A stretch of 38,054 nucleotides of DNA from Candidatus Omnitrophota bacterium (GTDB lineage Bacteria; Omnitrophota; Gorgyraeia; Zapsychrales; Fredricksoniimonadaceae), in the NCBI GenBank assembly GCA_015234065.1, contig JADFWS010000003.1, positions 1 to 38,054 of the forward strand, read 5' to 3'. The number at the start of each line of letters is the position of its first letter. The first letter of the stretch is position 1. The translations under genes and the position numbers were made by a program. The notes beneath the pieces were generated by a model, which searched no databases, was not told where the DNA came from, and saw nothing but the letters and a program-made list of their open reading frames with translations. Below are positions 31,624 to 38,054 of this stretch, in pieces.

Positions 31624-33027
31624 TTATTGCGTCATCGCAATGCCCTTTTTGAGCGCTTCCTCAAAAAGGTCGATCGACAGGTCGATCTCTTTTTCCGTAA
31701 TATATAACGACGGCGCCAATGTGAACACGTTCTTATAATAACCGCCAACGTCAAGGATCAGGCCGCGGGTTTTCCCTCCGGCAGTCAACGTCCCGCTTAG
31801 TCCGATATTCATGATCGCATCCGTCAGCTCACGATTAGGCGTAAAACCATCTTTCTGGCATATTTCCACACGAAGAGCCAAGCCCAGGCCTTCGGCCTCG
31901 CCGACCTGAGGATACTTCTTCTGCAACGCTTTTAAGCGTGCCACAAAATAAGCACCCTTTTCCGGGACCGTCCGCTCAAAGTCTTCTTCTTCGATCATCT
32001 TCATGACCTCAAGTCCTGCCGCCGTACCCAGAGGATTGGACGAGAATGTCGCGTGTGTTGAACCCGGCGGAAATACTTCCGGAGATATCAATTCTTCTTT
32101 AGCCCAGATCGCAGAAATAGGATTCAGCCCATTCGTTAAAGCTTTTCCAAGAACCATCACATCCGGCGTAATGCCAAAATGCTCAATAGCCCAAAGTTTC
32201 CCTGTCCTAAAGAAGCCCATCTGGATCTCATCGTCCACAAAAAGAACCTTATAACGGTCGAGGATCTTTTTCAGCTCCTTAAAATAGTTCATCGGCGGAA
32301 TAATATACCCGCCTGTGGCCTGAACAGGCTCAACATAAAAAGCGCCGAACTCACAATTCCCTGTTTTCGTATTCACCAGAGAATAATATTCGGATTCAAA
32401 AAGCTTCTCAAATTGCCGCAAGCAGGCAAGGTTACAGCTCTCCTTCTTTTTCCCGAGCGGGCAACGGAAACAATACGGATACGGAATAAAGTTTGCCCGA
32501 TCTGCAAAATGCCCGAACTTTTCACGGTAACGGAAGCTCGACGTGATCGCAGTTGCGCCCAGCGTCCGGCCGTGATAGCTGCCGGTAAATGCGAACGCCA
32601 GATTCTTTTTCGTCTTATTTCGAACAAGCTTCATGGCATCTTCGATCGCGGACGCCCCGCCCACGTTAAAATGCACCCGGCCTTTTTCCTTGAATTTCTT
32701 TTCAACATCCTGCGCAATCTTCATCGAAAGCAGGACTTTTTCCTCATGGAGATATTGGCATGCCAGCTGAGGCAGGGTATCGATCTGCTTCTTAAGTGCC
32801 TCATTCAACCTTTTATTCTTATACCCGAACGTGGCGGCAGAATACCACATCTGAAGATCCATATATTCAACATCATTACGGTCATACAAAAATGACCCCT
32901 CTGCCTGCTGGAAAAACCTGAGTTCCTTCGCGTAATGGACCGTGTCCCCCCAAGAACAATATTTTGCTTCAAGAGCCAGAAGCTCTTTTTCTGTCATTCT
33001 TACCGGATCAATTTTCTTGACTACCAT
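31624..33027 (-). CDS. Class III aminotransferase
   Basis: A 467-residue PLP-dependent class III (acetylornithine/GABA-type) aminotransferase. FNVGGASAIEDAMKLVR, AFTGSYHGRTLGA, VLFVDDEIQMGFFRTGKLWA and the PLP lysine in VLGKALTNGLNPISA define it. A Cys-containing insert, CFRCPLGKKKESCNLACL, is present in some GABA-aminotransferase relatives. The substrate cannot be read from sequence. AGGGGAAGAGG precedes the ATG. Confidence 0.9.
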   Translation of the reverse strand: MVVKKIDPVRMTEKELLALEAKYCSWGDTVHYAKELRFFQQAEGSFLYDRNDVEYMDLQMWYSAATFGYKNKRLNEALKKQIDTLPQLACQYLHEEKVLLSMKIAQDVEKKFKEKGRVHFNVGGASAIEDAMKLVRNKTKKNLAFAFTGSYHGRTLGATAITSSFRYREKFGHFADRANFIPYPYCFRCPLGKKKESCNLACLRQFEKLFESEYYSLVNTKTGNCEFGAFYVEPVQATGGYIIPPMNYFKELKKILDRYKVLFVDDEIQMGFFRTGKLWAIEHFGITPDVMVLGKALTNGLNPISAIWAKEELISPEVFPPGSTHATFSSNPLGTAAGLEVMKMIEEEDFERTVPEKGAYFVARLKALQKKYPQVGEAEGLGLALRVEICQKDGFTPNRELTDAIMNIGLSGTLTAGGKTRGLILDVGGYYKNVFTLAPSLYITEKEIDLSIDLFEEALKKGIAMTQ

Positions 33028-33042
33028 GACCTCTTCCCCTTT

Positions 33043-33690
33043 TTACTTGAAATATTGCGCAATACTCCCGAGATCTTCAAAAGGAATACATTCTTTTTTA
33101 ATACTATTCAAATGCTTGAGCAACGTGGCTTTAGCAAACACAATATCACTGTATTCCGCCGGACAAATATCCGAACGGCCATCGCCCACATAAACCGTTA
33201 AACCTTTTCGAACCCCGCTTGCCGGCAAATGGGACTTTTTGCAGTTTCCACACTTGGGGCAATCAGCCTTGAAATACGGAAAAGAAAGCGCCCAGCGATC
33301 CCCATGAACAAGCAATTCATTACTGAAGATCGGAATATCTGAAATGCCCTGATGGCCCAGGATCTCCCGAATAATAAAAGATACATTATCACTCGTAATG
33401 ACCGGCTGAAGCCCACCATTGCGAAGCCTCTTTAAAAGAGGCTTGAATTGCGGATCGATCTCAACAGTCTTTAAATATTCAACAAGCTTTTCCTGTGTGA
33501 TCCTGACACCCGAAAGCTGTTGTTCCAAACAGAGCCTGGAACCTATTTCTCCTCGAGCCCACGCTTCTTCCAGCTTTTGCCAGTCATCATTAATAGAAAA
33601 ACGTTGAATGATCTCATCCAGGACATCTACCCGGGCGATCGTATTATCAAAATCAAAGAACACGGCTTCTATCTCGGAAAACTTAAACAT
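33043..33690 (-). CDS. HAD-family phosphatase (PSP/MtnX-like)
   Basis: A 215-residue HAD-superfamily hydrolase. Motif I is FFDFDNTI, motif II ITSDNVSF, and motif III/IV VYVGDGRSDICPAEYSD. An insert with CPKCGNCK could bind zinc. The cap is of the phosphoserine-phosphatase kind. The ATG at 33690 overlaps the end of the hydrolase gene. The likely substrate is a small phosphorylated metabolite of the same pathway as the two downstream enzymes. Confidence 0.85.
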   Translation of the reverse strand: MFKFSEIEAVFFDFDNTIARVDVLDEIIQRFSINDDWQKLEEAWARGEIGSRLCLEQQLSGVRITQEKLVEYLKTVEIDPQFKPLLKRLRNGGLQPVITSDNVSFIIREILGHQGISDIPIFSNELLVHGDRWALSFPYFKADCPKCGNCKKSHLPASGVRKGLTVYVGDGRSDICPAEYSDIVFAKATLLKHLNSIKKECIPFEDLGSIAQYFK

Positions 33691-34555
33691 GGATCTTCTC
33701 AAAAAAACTTTCCATTTTATGCGCTACCTTGTCCCGCTCCTGGTCAGCCGTTATGACATGATAAGAATTCTTGAGAATAACCATCTCTTTTATCTTCGAG
33801 CCGATCCGGTCAAAAATAAACCTGGAATTCTCAAGGCTTGCCGTATCATCCTCTTTGGAATGGATCAATTGAACGGGGACCTCGATATCTTTTAGTTTCG
33901 AGGTTAAATGCTTTACCAGAAGTTCCAACTGATATAAAAGCGTAACCGGAAAGAATGCATAACCGAACTTATCGATCTCATCAATGTTCTTGAGCTTGGC
34001 CTTGGTGAAATATTTATGGACCAAATCACGAATGCGCTCATTCTTGATCCCGTATGGCGCGTCTTCTTTAAAATAAACAAAATTCTTCAATCCTGTGTGG
34101 CAAATGACCGGTAAGAAACAACGATACCAGGGGATCGCCCAACCATCAAAAAAGAGTGTCGGCGCCAGGCAGGCGACTCCACCCACCTCATCGCCAAATT
34201 CATTCGCGAGAAGCAATACTAGGAGTGCGCTCATAGAAAGGCCGGCAACAAAGACCTTATCCCCTCTTTTGCGCGCTTCCAGAAAAGCTTCCCGCACAGA
34301 CTGATAAAATTCTTCCCACGACGTGTATTTAAGTTTTTGCAATGGTTCGCCGTGATTGGCAAGGCGCGGGCAATGGACCGAATAGCCGAGTTTATTAAAA
34401 TAATACGCCAAGAACTTCATTTCGTTCGGGGTCCCGGTCAACCCATGAACTAAAATAAGCGTACGGGGAAGATCCCCTTTCAGGGATATTTCCTCCATCG
34501 GAAAGCTGGCAGGGCGGGTTAACCGCTTGCGTCTAAAAGAGAATACGACAGACAT
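33683..34555 (-). CDS. Alpha/beta-hydrolase (carboxylesterase/monoacylglycerol lipase-like)
   Basis: A 290-residue alpha/beta hydrolase. The oxyanion motif is LVHGLTGTP, the nucleophile elbow GLSMSA, the acid SKEDDTAS and the catalytic His in NSYHVIT. It resembles the Est30/YvaK carboxylesterases. It is first in the four-gene operon with HAD, aminotransferase and arginase-fold genes. A -10 box TATAAT ends eight bases before the ATG, so the mRNA may be leaderless. Confidence 0.87.
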   Translation of the reverse strand: MSVVFSFRRKRLTRPASFPMEEISLKGDLPRTLILVHGLTGTPNEMKFLAYYFNKLGYSVHCPRLANHGEPLQKLKYTSWEEFYQSVREAFLEARKRGDKVFVAGLSMSALLVLLLANEFGDEVGGVACLAPTLFFDGWAIPWYRCFLPVICHTGLKNFVYFKEDAPYGIKNERIRDLVHKYFTKAKLKNIDEIDKFGYAFFPVTLLYQLELLVKHLTSKLKDIEVPVQLIHSKEDDTASLENSRFIFDRIGSKIKEMVILKNSYHVITADQERDKVAHKMESFFEKIHV

Positions 34556-34563
34556 GAAAAGTT

Positions 34564-34569
34564 ATTATA
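34564..34569 (-). promoter_or_regulatory. -10 box of the hydrolase operon
   Basis: TATAAT on the minus strand, eight bases before the hydrolase ATG. The upstream DNA is AT-rich without a clear -35 hexamer. Such spacing predicts a transcript starting one or two bases before the ATG. Confidence 0.5.
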
Positions 34570-34660
34570 CGCCAATAATAAATAAAAGAAAGTAAAAGGA
34601 CAGGACTATTTTATTCCAATTGCCTGCCTTGTCCGCATAAAACAACATATCCCTATTGTA

Positions 34661-35152
34661 TTAATTCTGATGCCTGTGCCCGATTGAACGATGACATTGC
34701 GTACAACGGGCCTGGTCTTTCCCGGCATCCTTGTGCGCCGCGATATCCTCCGGCATCGACGAATGGCACGCCGCACAATTGTACTGCAACGCGTCTAAAT
34801 TTAACGGAGCGATCCTAACCGGCTCCACAAAATTCTGCAGCGTGAACGACCTGGAATAATTAAACCCGTTAGAAATTTTTGCATAACACCGTTCAATGAA
34901 GCCGCGCGGCAAATGACAGTCATTACAAGCCGCGGCCTGATGATGCGATGACTTGGCCCACGAATCATAATCCTCCTGCATCACATGGCAATTCGTGCAG
35001 GCCTTTGGATCATTGCTGATATAGGAATACCCCTTAGCATAAATAAAGAAAAAGATACTCACGCCGGCCGCGATACCGAGAGCCGCGCAAATAAACACCA
35101 CAAATGGCTTATTGAATATCCCAGAATTAAAGAAATTCTTTACAGGCGCCAT
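34661..35152 (-). CDS. NrfH/NapC-like tetraheme c-type cytochrome
   Basis: A 163-residue membrane cytochrome from the ATG at 35152: one membrane helix (about 16-40) and four CXXCH motifs, CTNCHVM, CNDCH, CAACH and CTQCH. NrfH-type proteins oxidise menaquinol and pass electrons to a periplasmic reductase. No nrfA or other partner is encoded in the window. The start is marked by an extended -10 (TGTTAAAAT) only seven bases upstream, so it may also be leaderless. Confidence 0.88.
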   Translation of the reverse strand: MAPVKNFFNSGIFNKPFVVFICAALGIAAGVSIFFFIYAKGYSYISNDPKACTNCHVMQEDYDSWAKSSHHQAAACNDCHLPRGFIERCYAKISNGFNYSRSFTLQNFVEPVRIAPLNLDALQYNCAACHSSMPEDIAAHKDAGKDQARCTQCHRSIGHRHQN

Positions 35153-35153
35153 A

Positions 35154-35170
35154 GATGTTATTTTAACATC
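35154..35170. promoter_or_regulatory. Palindrome containing the cytochrome -10 box
   Basis: GATGTTA (35154-35160) and TAACATC (35164-35170) form a perfect inverted repeat with a three-base spacer. On the minus strand it contains TGTTAAAAT, an extended -10, directly before the ATG at 35152. Confidence 0.55.
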
Positions 35171-35271
35171 AGAAAGTAAAAATAAAGAATAATAGCAAAA
35201 AAATGAAGACACTCGGCATTTCAACGGCTAACCATACAAGCATTGCCAACGACCATATCCCGCCGTTTAAT

Positions 35272-35303
35272 AAAAAAGCCCGCTATAAAAGCAGGCTTTT
35301 TTA
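35272..35303 (-). terminator. Rho-independent terminator after tRNA-Ser
   Basis: On the minus strand GCCTGC and GCGGGC pair around a short AT loop and are followed by TTTTTTATT; the single non-Watson-Crick pair is a G-T wobble only in this orientation. It lies just downstream of the tRNA. Confidence 0.8.
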
Positions 35304-35308
35304 TTAAA

Positions 35309-35400
35309 TGGCGGAGAGACAGGGATTCGAACCCTGGGATACCATTTCTGACATCACACACTTTCCAGGCGTGCGCCTTCAACCACTCGGCCATCTCTCC
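35309..35400 (-). tRNA. tRNA-Ser(GGA)
   Basis: Class II tRNA. The acceptor stem pairs GGAGAGA (5') with TCTCTCC (3'), discriminator G, and CCA is encoded. The anticodon loop CTGGAAA gives anticodon GGA (serine). The T arm GGGTTCGAATCCC and the long variable arm, with pairing around TGTGATGTCAG, fit tRNA-Ser. Confidence 0.95.
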
Positions 35401-35512
35401 CTAAAATCAAAGCGCGCTCAAAAGAACGGGCAAGATAATATCATTCCCTCTGGAGAAAGTCAACCACAGGACGTTTGAACAAGCCGTCACCTGTTGACAA
35501 ACCAAAAACCTT

Positions 35513-35548
35513 GGGGATCCTTCGCTTCGGGCTCAGGATAACGTCATC
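35513..35548 (-). repeat. Dispersed palindrome-forming repeat, copy 3
   Basis: GGATCCTTCGCTTCGGGCTC followed by AGGATAACGTCAT; the same family as the two copies between mamM and mamB. It lies just downstream of the rubrerythrin gene. Confidence 0.7.
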
Positions 35549-36164
35549 AATAATTCTTCACTTTCATCTCAAACACCGCCTGCGGATATTGGCACGTCGG
35601 GCACGCGTTCGGCGCCTGCTTGGCAACATGAACATGCCCGCACTCCCGGCATACCCAAACTGTTTCAGCATCCTTGGCAAATACTTTTCCGCTCTTCACA
35701 TTCTCAGCGAGCGCACGATAACGCTCCTCGTGCTCTTTTTCCACCTTCGCGATCATTTTGAACTGATTACTGATCTTCGGAAACCCTTCTTTTAACGCCA
35801 CTTCGGCGAACTGCGGATAAATGTCCATGAACTCTTCATGTTCGCCAGCGGCAGCCGCCATCAAATTATCAACTGTCGTTGCAACAATCCCCGCAGGATA
35901 TGTAGCCGTGATCTCAACCGGAGCACCTTCAAGAAACGCAAAGAATACCTGAGCATGATGCTTTTCATTATGCGCAGTTTCTTCGAAAATAGCCGCGATC
36001 TGATTAAACCCGTCTTCTTTCGCGCGTTCCGCGAACATATTATACCGATTCCTTGCCTGGGATTCCCCGGCAAACGCCTTGAGTAAATTCTTTTCTGTTT
36101 CTGTCCCGCGTAATGACTTTCCACCCCTGTACCCGGCAAAACGCTCTCTTAATTCCGCTTTCAT
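35547..36164 (-). CDS. rbr: Rubrerythrin
   Basis: A 205-residue rubrerythrin: N-terminal ferritin-like di-iron domain (KNLLKAFAGESQARNRY, EETAHNEKHHAQVF, AAAGEHEEF and EKEHEERY give the Glu/His ligands) and a C-terminal rubredoxin site (VCRECGHVH...ACPTCQ). It reduces hydrogen peroxide in anaerobes and microaerophiles. AGGAGG precedes the ATG. The nitroreductase gene lies just upstream. Confidence 0.95.
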   Translation of the reverse strand: MKAELRERFAGYRGGKSLRGTETEKNLLKAFAGESQARNRYNMFAERAKEDGFNQIAAIFEETAHNEKHHAQVFFAFLEGAPVEITATYPAGIVATTVDNLMAAAAGEHEEFMDIYPQFAEVALKEGFPKISNQFKMIAKVEKEHEERYRALAENVKSGKVFAKDAETVWVCRECGHVHVAKQAPNACPTCQYPQAVFEMKVKNY

Positions 36165-36199
36165 TGATCCTCCTTATGGTGAACCCGTCAAACCATTAT

Positions 36200-36733
36200 T
36201 TATTCTGCGTTGCCCCAACTATTCCAAAAAAGACTCTTGGGATCAAATTTATCCCGCGGCTTTTCATCTCCGGTAGATTTTCCCACTGCGATCGCGCATA
36301 ACGGCATCACATGCGCTGGAATCCCCAGAAACTCCCTTAAGAACGCCACACGCTCAGGCCTCGGATGAACGCCTGTCCAGCATGCGCCATACCCCAAGGA
36401 ATGTGCCGCCAACAGGACATTCTCCGCCGCAGCCGCACTGTCCTGAACCCAGTAATCGATCTCGGCGCCGCCGTACGCGATATTCAGGTCGCTACACACA
36501 ATGATCGCATGTTTTGCGGTCAAAAGCATTTTGGCATACGGCAAACCTTCGGTCAGTCTTTCCACCTTAGCCGCATCATCTACCACCATAAAACGAAGAT
36601 GCCGCGTGTCTTTCGATGTTGGCGCGGCCATGCCCGCACGCACCATTGTTTCAAGATCAGCCCGGCTCACCTTTTCGCCGGTGTACTTGCGAACACTCCG
36701 ACGAACTAATATCGTTTCAATGATTTTATTCAT
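36200..36733 (-). CDS. Nitroreductase-family FMN protein
   Basis: A 177-residue nitroreductase fold. RRSVRKYTGEKV is the FMN-binding start, followed by AAPTSKDTRHLRFMVV, DSAAAAENVLLAAHSLGYGACWTG and CAIAVGKSTGDEKPRDKF. The family uses NAD(P)H and FMN; the physiological substrate is unknown. GAGGA precedes the ATG. It is directly before rubrerythrin and may be co-transcribed. Confidence 0.88.
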   Translation of the reverse strand: MNKIIETILVRRSVRKYTGEKVSRADLETMVRAGMAAPTSKDTRHLRFMVVDDAAKVERLTEGLPYAKMLLTAKHAIIVCSDLNIAYGGAEIDYWVQDSAAAAENVLLAAHSLGYGACWTGVHPRPERVAFLREFLGIPAHVMPLCAIAVGKSTGDEKPRDKFDPKSLFWNSWGNAE

Positions 36734-36754
36734 ATCGTCCTCTTATACAATGAG

Positions 36755-36777
36755 AAAGGAGGCTCTTCGCCTCCTTT
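36755..36777 (-). terminator. Hairpin, possible terminator after the acyl-CoA synthetase gene
   Basis: GGAGGC and GCCTCC form a perfect six-pair stem with a five-base loop, flanked by AAA and TTT. The T tract is short, so termination may be weak. It lies between the acyl-CoA synthetase stop and the nitroreductase start. Confidence 0.55.
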
Positions 36778-36806
36778 GCCCAACGAAGAATTATTGCCTT
36801 ATCTCA

Positions 36807-38054
36807 TTAAATAATGATCCGCGCATCCACTGCAAAAGAACCGTCCTTATTGGTGATCAGCGGATTCACGTCCACTTCTTTCACATGATCCGCGATCTTC
36901 TGGACCGCCATGAGCGTCTTGATGATCGACTCCTTATGCGCGCCCTGGCCGCGATACCCGTCGAGAAGCTTTTTGGCCTTGATCTCGCCGACCAAACGCG
37001 TTGCCTCGCCCTCGCTGAAAGGCACAATACGAAACGACACGTCTTTCAAGATCTCCACAAAAATCCCACCCATGCCGAACATGACCGCGGGCCCGAACTG
37101 CGGGTCTTTATTCATGCCGACGATGCACTGCACACCCTCGACCATCTGGCAGAGATTAACACCCAGGATTTTGGCATTCGGCGCATTCTTTTTGACCGTT
37201 TCCATCATCTGATTGAACTTCGCCTTCATGTCCTCGGCGTTCTTGATATTAAGGATAACACCGCCCACATCAGACTTATGAATGATATCAACAGAGGCGA
37301 TCTTCATCGCGACCGGATACATCTGTTTGGCTTCCGCAACCTTGGCCGCTTCTTCTGCCGTCGTTGCAAAACCCCACTTAGGCATCGGCACGCCGCACGC
37401 TTCAAGCACTTCACGCGACTCATGTTCCAGAAGGAACGTACGCCCTTCTTTACGGACCCGATCGATCACCTCGAGAGCCTTGGCCGGAGCCTCAGGCGCT
37501 TTCACTTTTTCCTTGGGCCGCGCAGAAATTTCTTTCCATGTATACAGCGACCTGAGCCCGCCGACCGCTTCACGCACTTCGGTCATGGCCGGGATCTGAT
37601 TCTCATTAAGGATCTGTATCGCCTGACGGGAGCGCTCACCACCGACGATCGTTACCACGAGCGGTTTATTACGCTTCACGGCGTTATATTCTGCCACGAT
37701 CGCTTTGGCGATCTCAACAGGATCTGTGACCGCCGTTTCACAATAAAGCACGATCAAAGAATGGATCTTTTCCTCAGTCAGGGCAATATGCACGGCTTTG
37801 CGATAACTCTCGCATCCACCGCCGCCCGTAACGTCGATCGGATTCTTGGTAGACCCGAATTCCGGCATCGTATGGCGAAATTTCTCTTCCAACCACACTG
37901 GGTCTTCCAGCAACTTAACACCGGCATTCTCACATTCATCTGTCGCGCTCACGCCGATACCGCCGCCATTGGTAATAATAAGCGTTTCATCGCCCGTCGG
38001 AAGGGGCATGGACAGCGCGGAGGACATGGCAAATGCCTGCGTAAACGTCTTGGC
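36807..38054 (-). CDS. ADP-forming acyl-CoA synthetase, partial (5' end outside the window)
   Basis: The C-terminal 415 or so residues of an ADP-forming acetyl/acyl-CoA synthetase; the reading frame stays open through the window edge. The CoA-ligase part has TNGGGIGVSATDECE and NPIDVTGGGG; the ATP-grasp part has SREVLEACGVPMPKWGF, IHKSDVGGV and KEVDVNPLI. It makes acetate and ATP from acetyl-CoA, ADP and Pi, or acts as a protein acetyltransferase-like relative. This suggests fermentative metabolism. Confidence 0.92.
   Translation of the reverse strand, partial: AKTFTQAFAMSSALSMPLPTGDETLIITNGGGIGVSATDECENAGVKLLEDPVWLEEKFRHTMPEFGSTKNPIDVTGGGGCESYRKAVHIALTEEKIHSLIVLYCETAVTDPVEIAKAIVAEYNAVKRNKPLVVTIVGGERSRQAIQILNENQIPAMTEVREAVGGLRSLYTWKEISARPKEKVKAPEAPAKALEVIDRVRKEGRTFLLEHESREVLEACGVPMPKWGFATTAEEAAKVAEAKQMYPVAMKIASVDIIHKSDVGGVILNIKNAEDMKAKFNQMMETVKKNAPNAKILGVNLCQMVEGVQCIVGMNKDPQFGPAVMFGMGGIFVEILKDVSFRIVPFSEGEATRLVGEIKAKKLLDGYRGQGAHKESIIKTLMAVQKIADHVKEVDVNPLITNKDGSFAVDARIII

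Overview
The window is dominated by a magnetosome gene cluster. Recognisable homologues are MamI, MamE, MamP, MamL, MamM, MamB, MamA, MamQ and MamN, plus a TauE/MamO-C-terminal-like permease, several membrane-anchored PDZ proteins and five magnetochrome (CXXCH) motifs in three proteins. The mix (no MamK or MamO protease in view, NifX-like domains, Cys-rich ribbons beside magnetochromes, several CDF proteins) differs from the alphaproteobacterial mamAB operon. It fits a deep-branching magnetotactic bacterium, most likely Omnitrophota (candidate division OP3), less likely Nitrospirota or a Desulfobacterota relative. This placement is an inference from gene content. No database search was possible.

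Layout, left to right (almost everything is on the minus strand, so transcription runs right to left). Bases 22-13853 form operon 1: an excisionase-fold HTH regulator with its own promoter (13909-13937), then mamI, a small membrane protein, mamE, a PDZ protein, a large NifX/ribbon/magnetochrome protein, two small membrane proteins, mamP, mamL, mamM, mamB, mamA, mamQ, a PDZ-mamN fusion, a TauE permease, a PLDc_N-type protein, a PDZ protein and a helical protein. Bases 13966-22641 form operon 2, headed by a paralogous HTH regulator carrying a Cys cluster. It encodes a NifX-like/ribbon protein, a double-ribbon protein, a CXXC peptide, a NapH-type polyferredoxin, a PDZ protein, a magnetochrome/ribbon protein, two CDF proteins, a FeoB-associated-type Cys peptide, an RsbW-like kinase, a STAS protein, a TPR/pore protein and ApbE.

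Bases 22796-26066 are an arsenic operon (DUF134-type regulator, ACR3, ArsP-type permease, ArsC, C_GCAxxG protein) behind a promoter with a perfect palindromic operator. Beyond it, at 26226-27380, lies one more magnetosome-type gene, a CDF transporter fused to a NifX-like domain. The ars block therefore sits inside the magnetosome region.

The right third is general metabolism and envelope functions: a divergent DegT aminotransferase and FemAB-SMR fusion pair; an operon with alpha/beta hydrolase, HAD phosphatase, class III aminotransferase and arginase-fold protein; an NrfH-like tetraheme cytochrome; tRNA-Ser(GGA); rubrerythrin; nitroreductase; and the 3' part of an ADP-forming acyl-CoA synthetase gene cut by the window edge.

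How the magnetosome genes may work together: MamI, MamL, MamQ and MamB are membrane-shaping factors in model species. MamB, MamM and the other CDF proteins would move iron. MamE and the PDZ proteins would organise or process lumenal proteins. MamP and the two other magnetochrome proteins, together with the polyferredoxin, ApbE and CXXC peptide, would tune Fe(II)/Fe(III) balance. NifX-like domains may hold iron or Fe-S species. A recurrent short motif (Q-V-A-F) in the linkers and tails of many of these exported proteins looks like a shared, apparently undescribed signal. Three genes are short and easily missed: mamI (13263-13433), a Cys-rich peptide (16780-16932) and a CXXC peptide (20972-21106). 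No gene-free stretch exceeds 300 bases.
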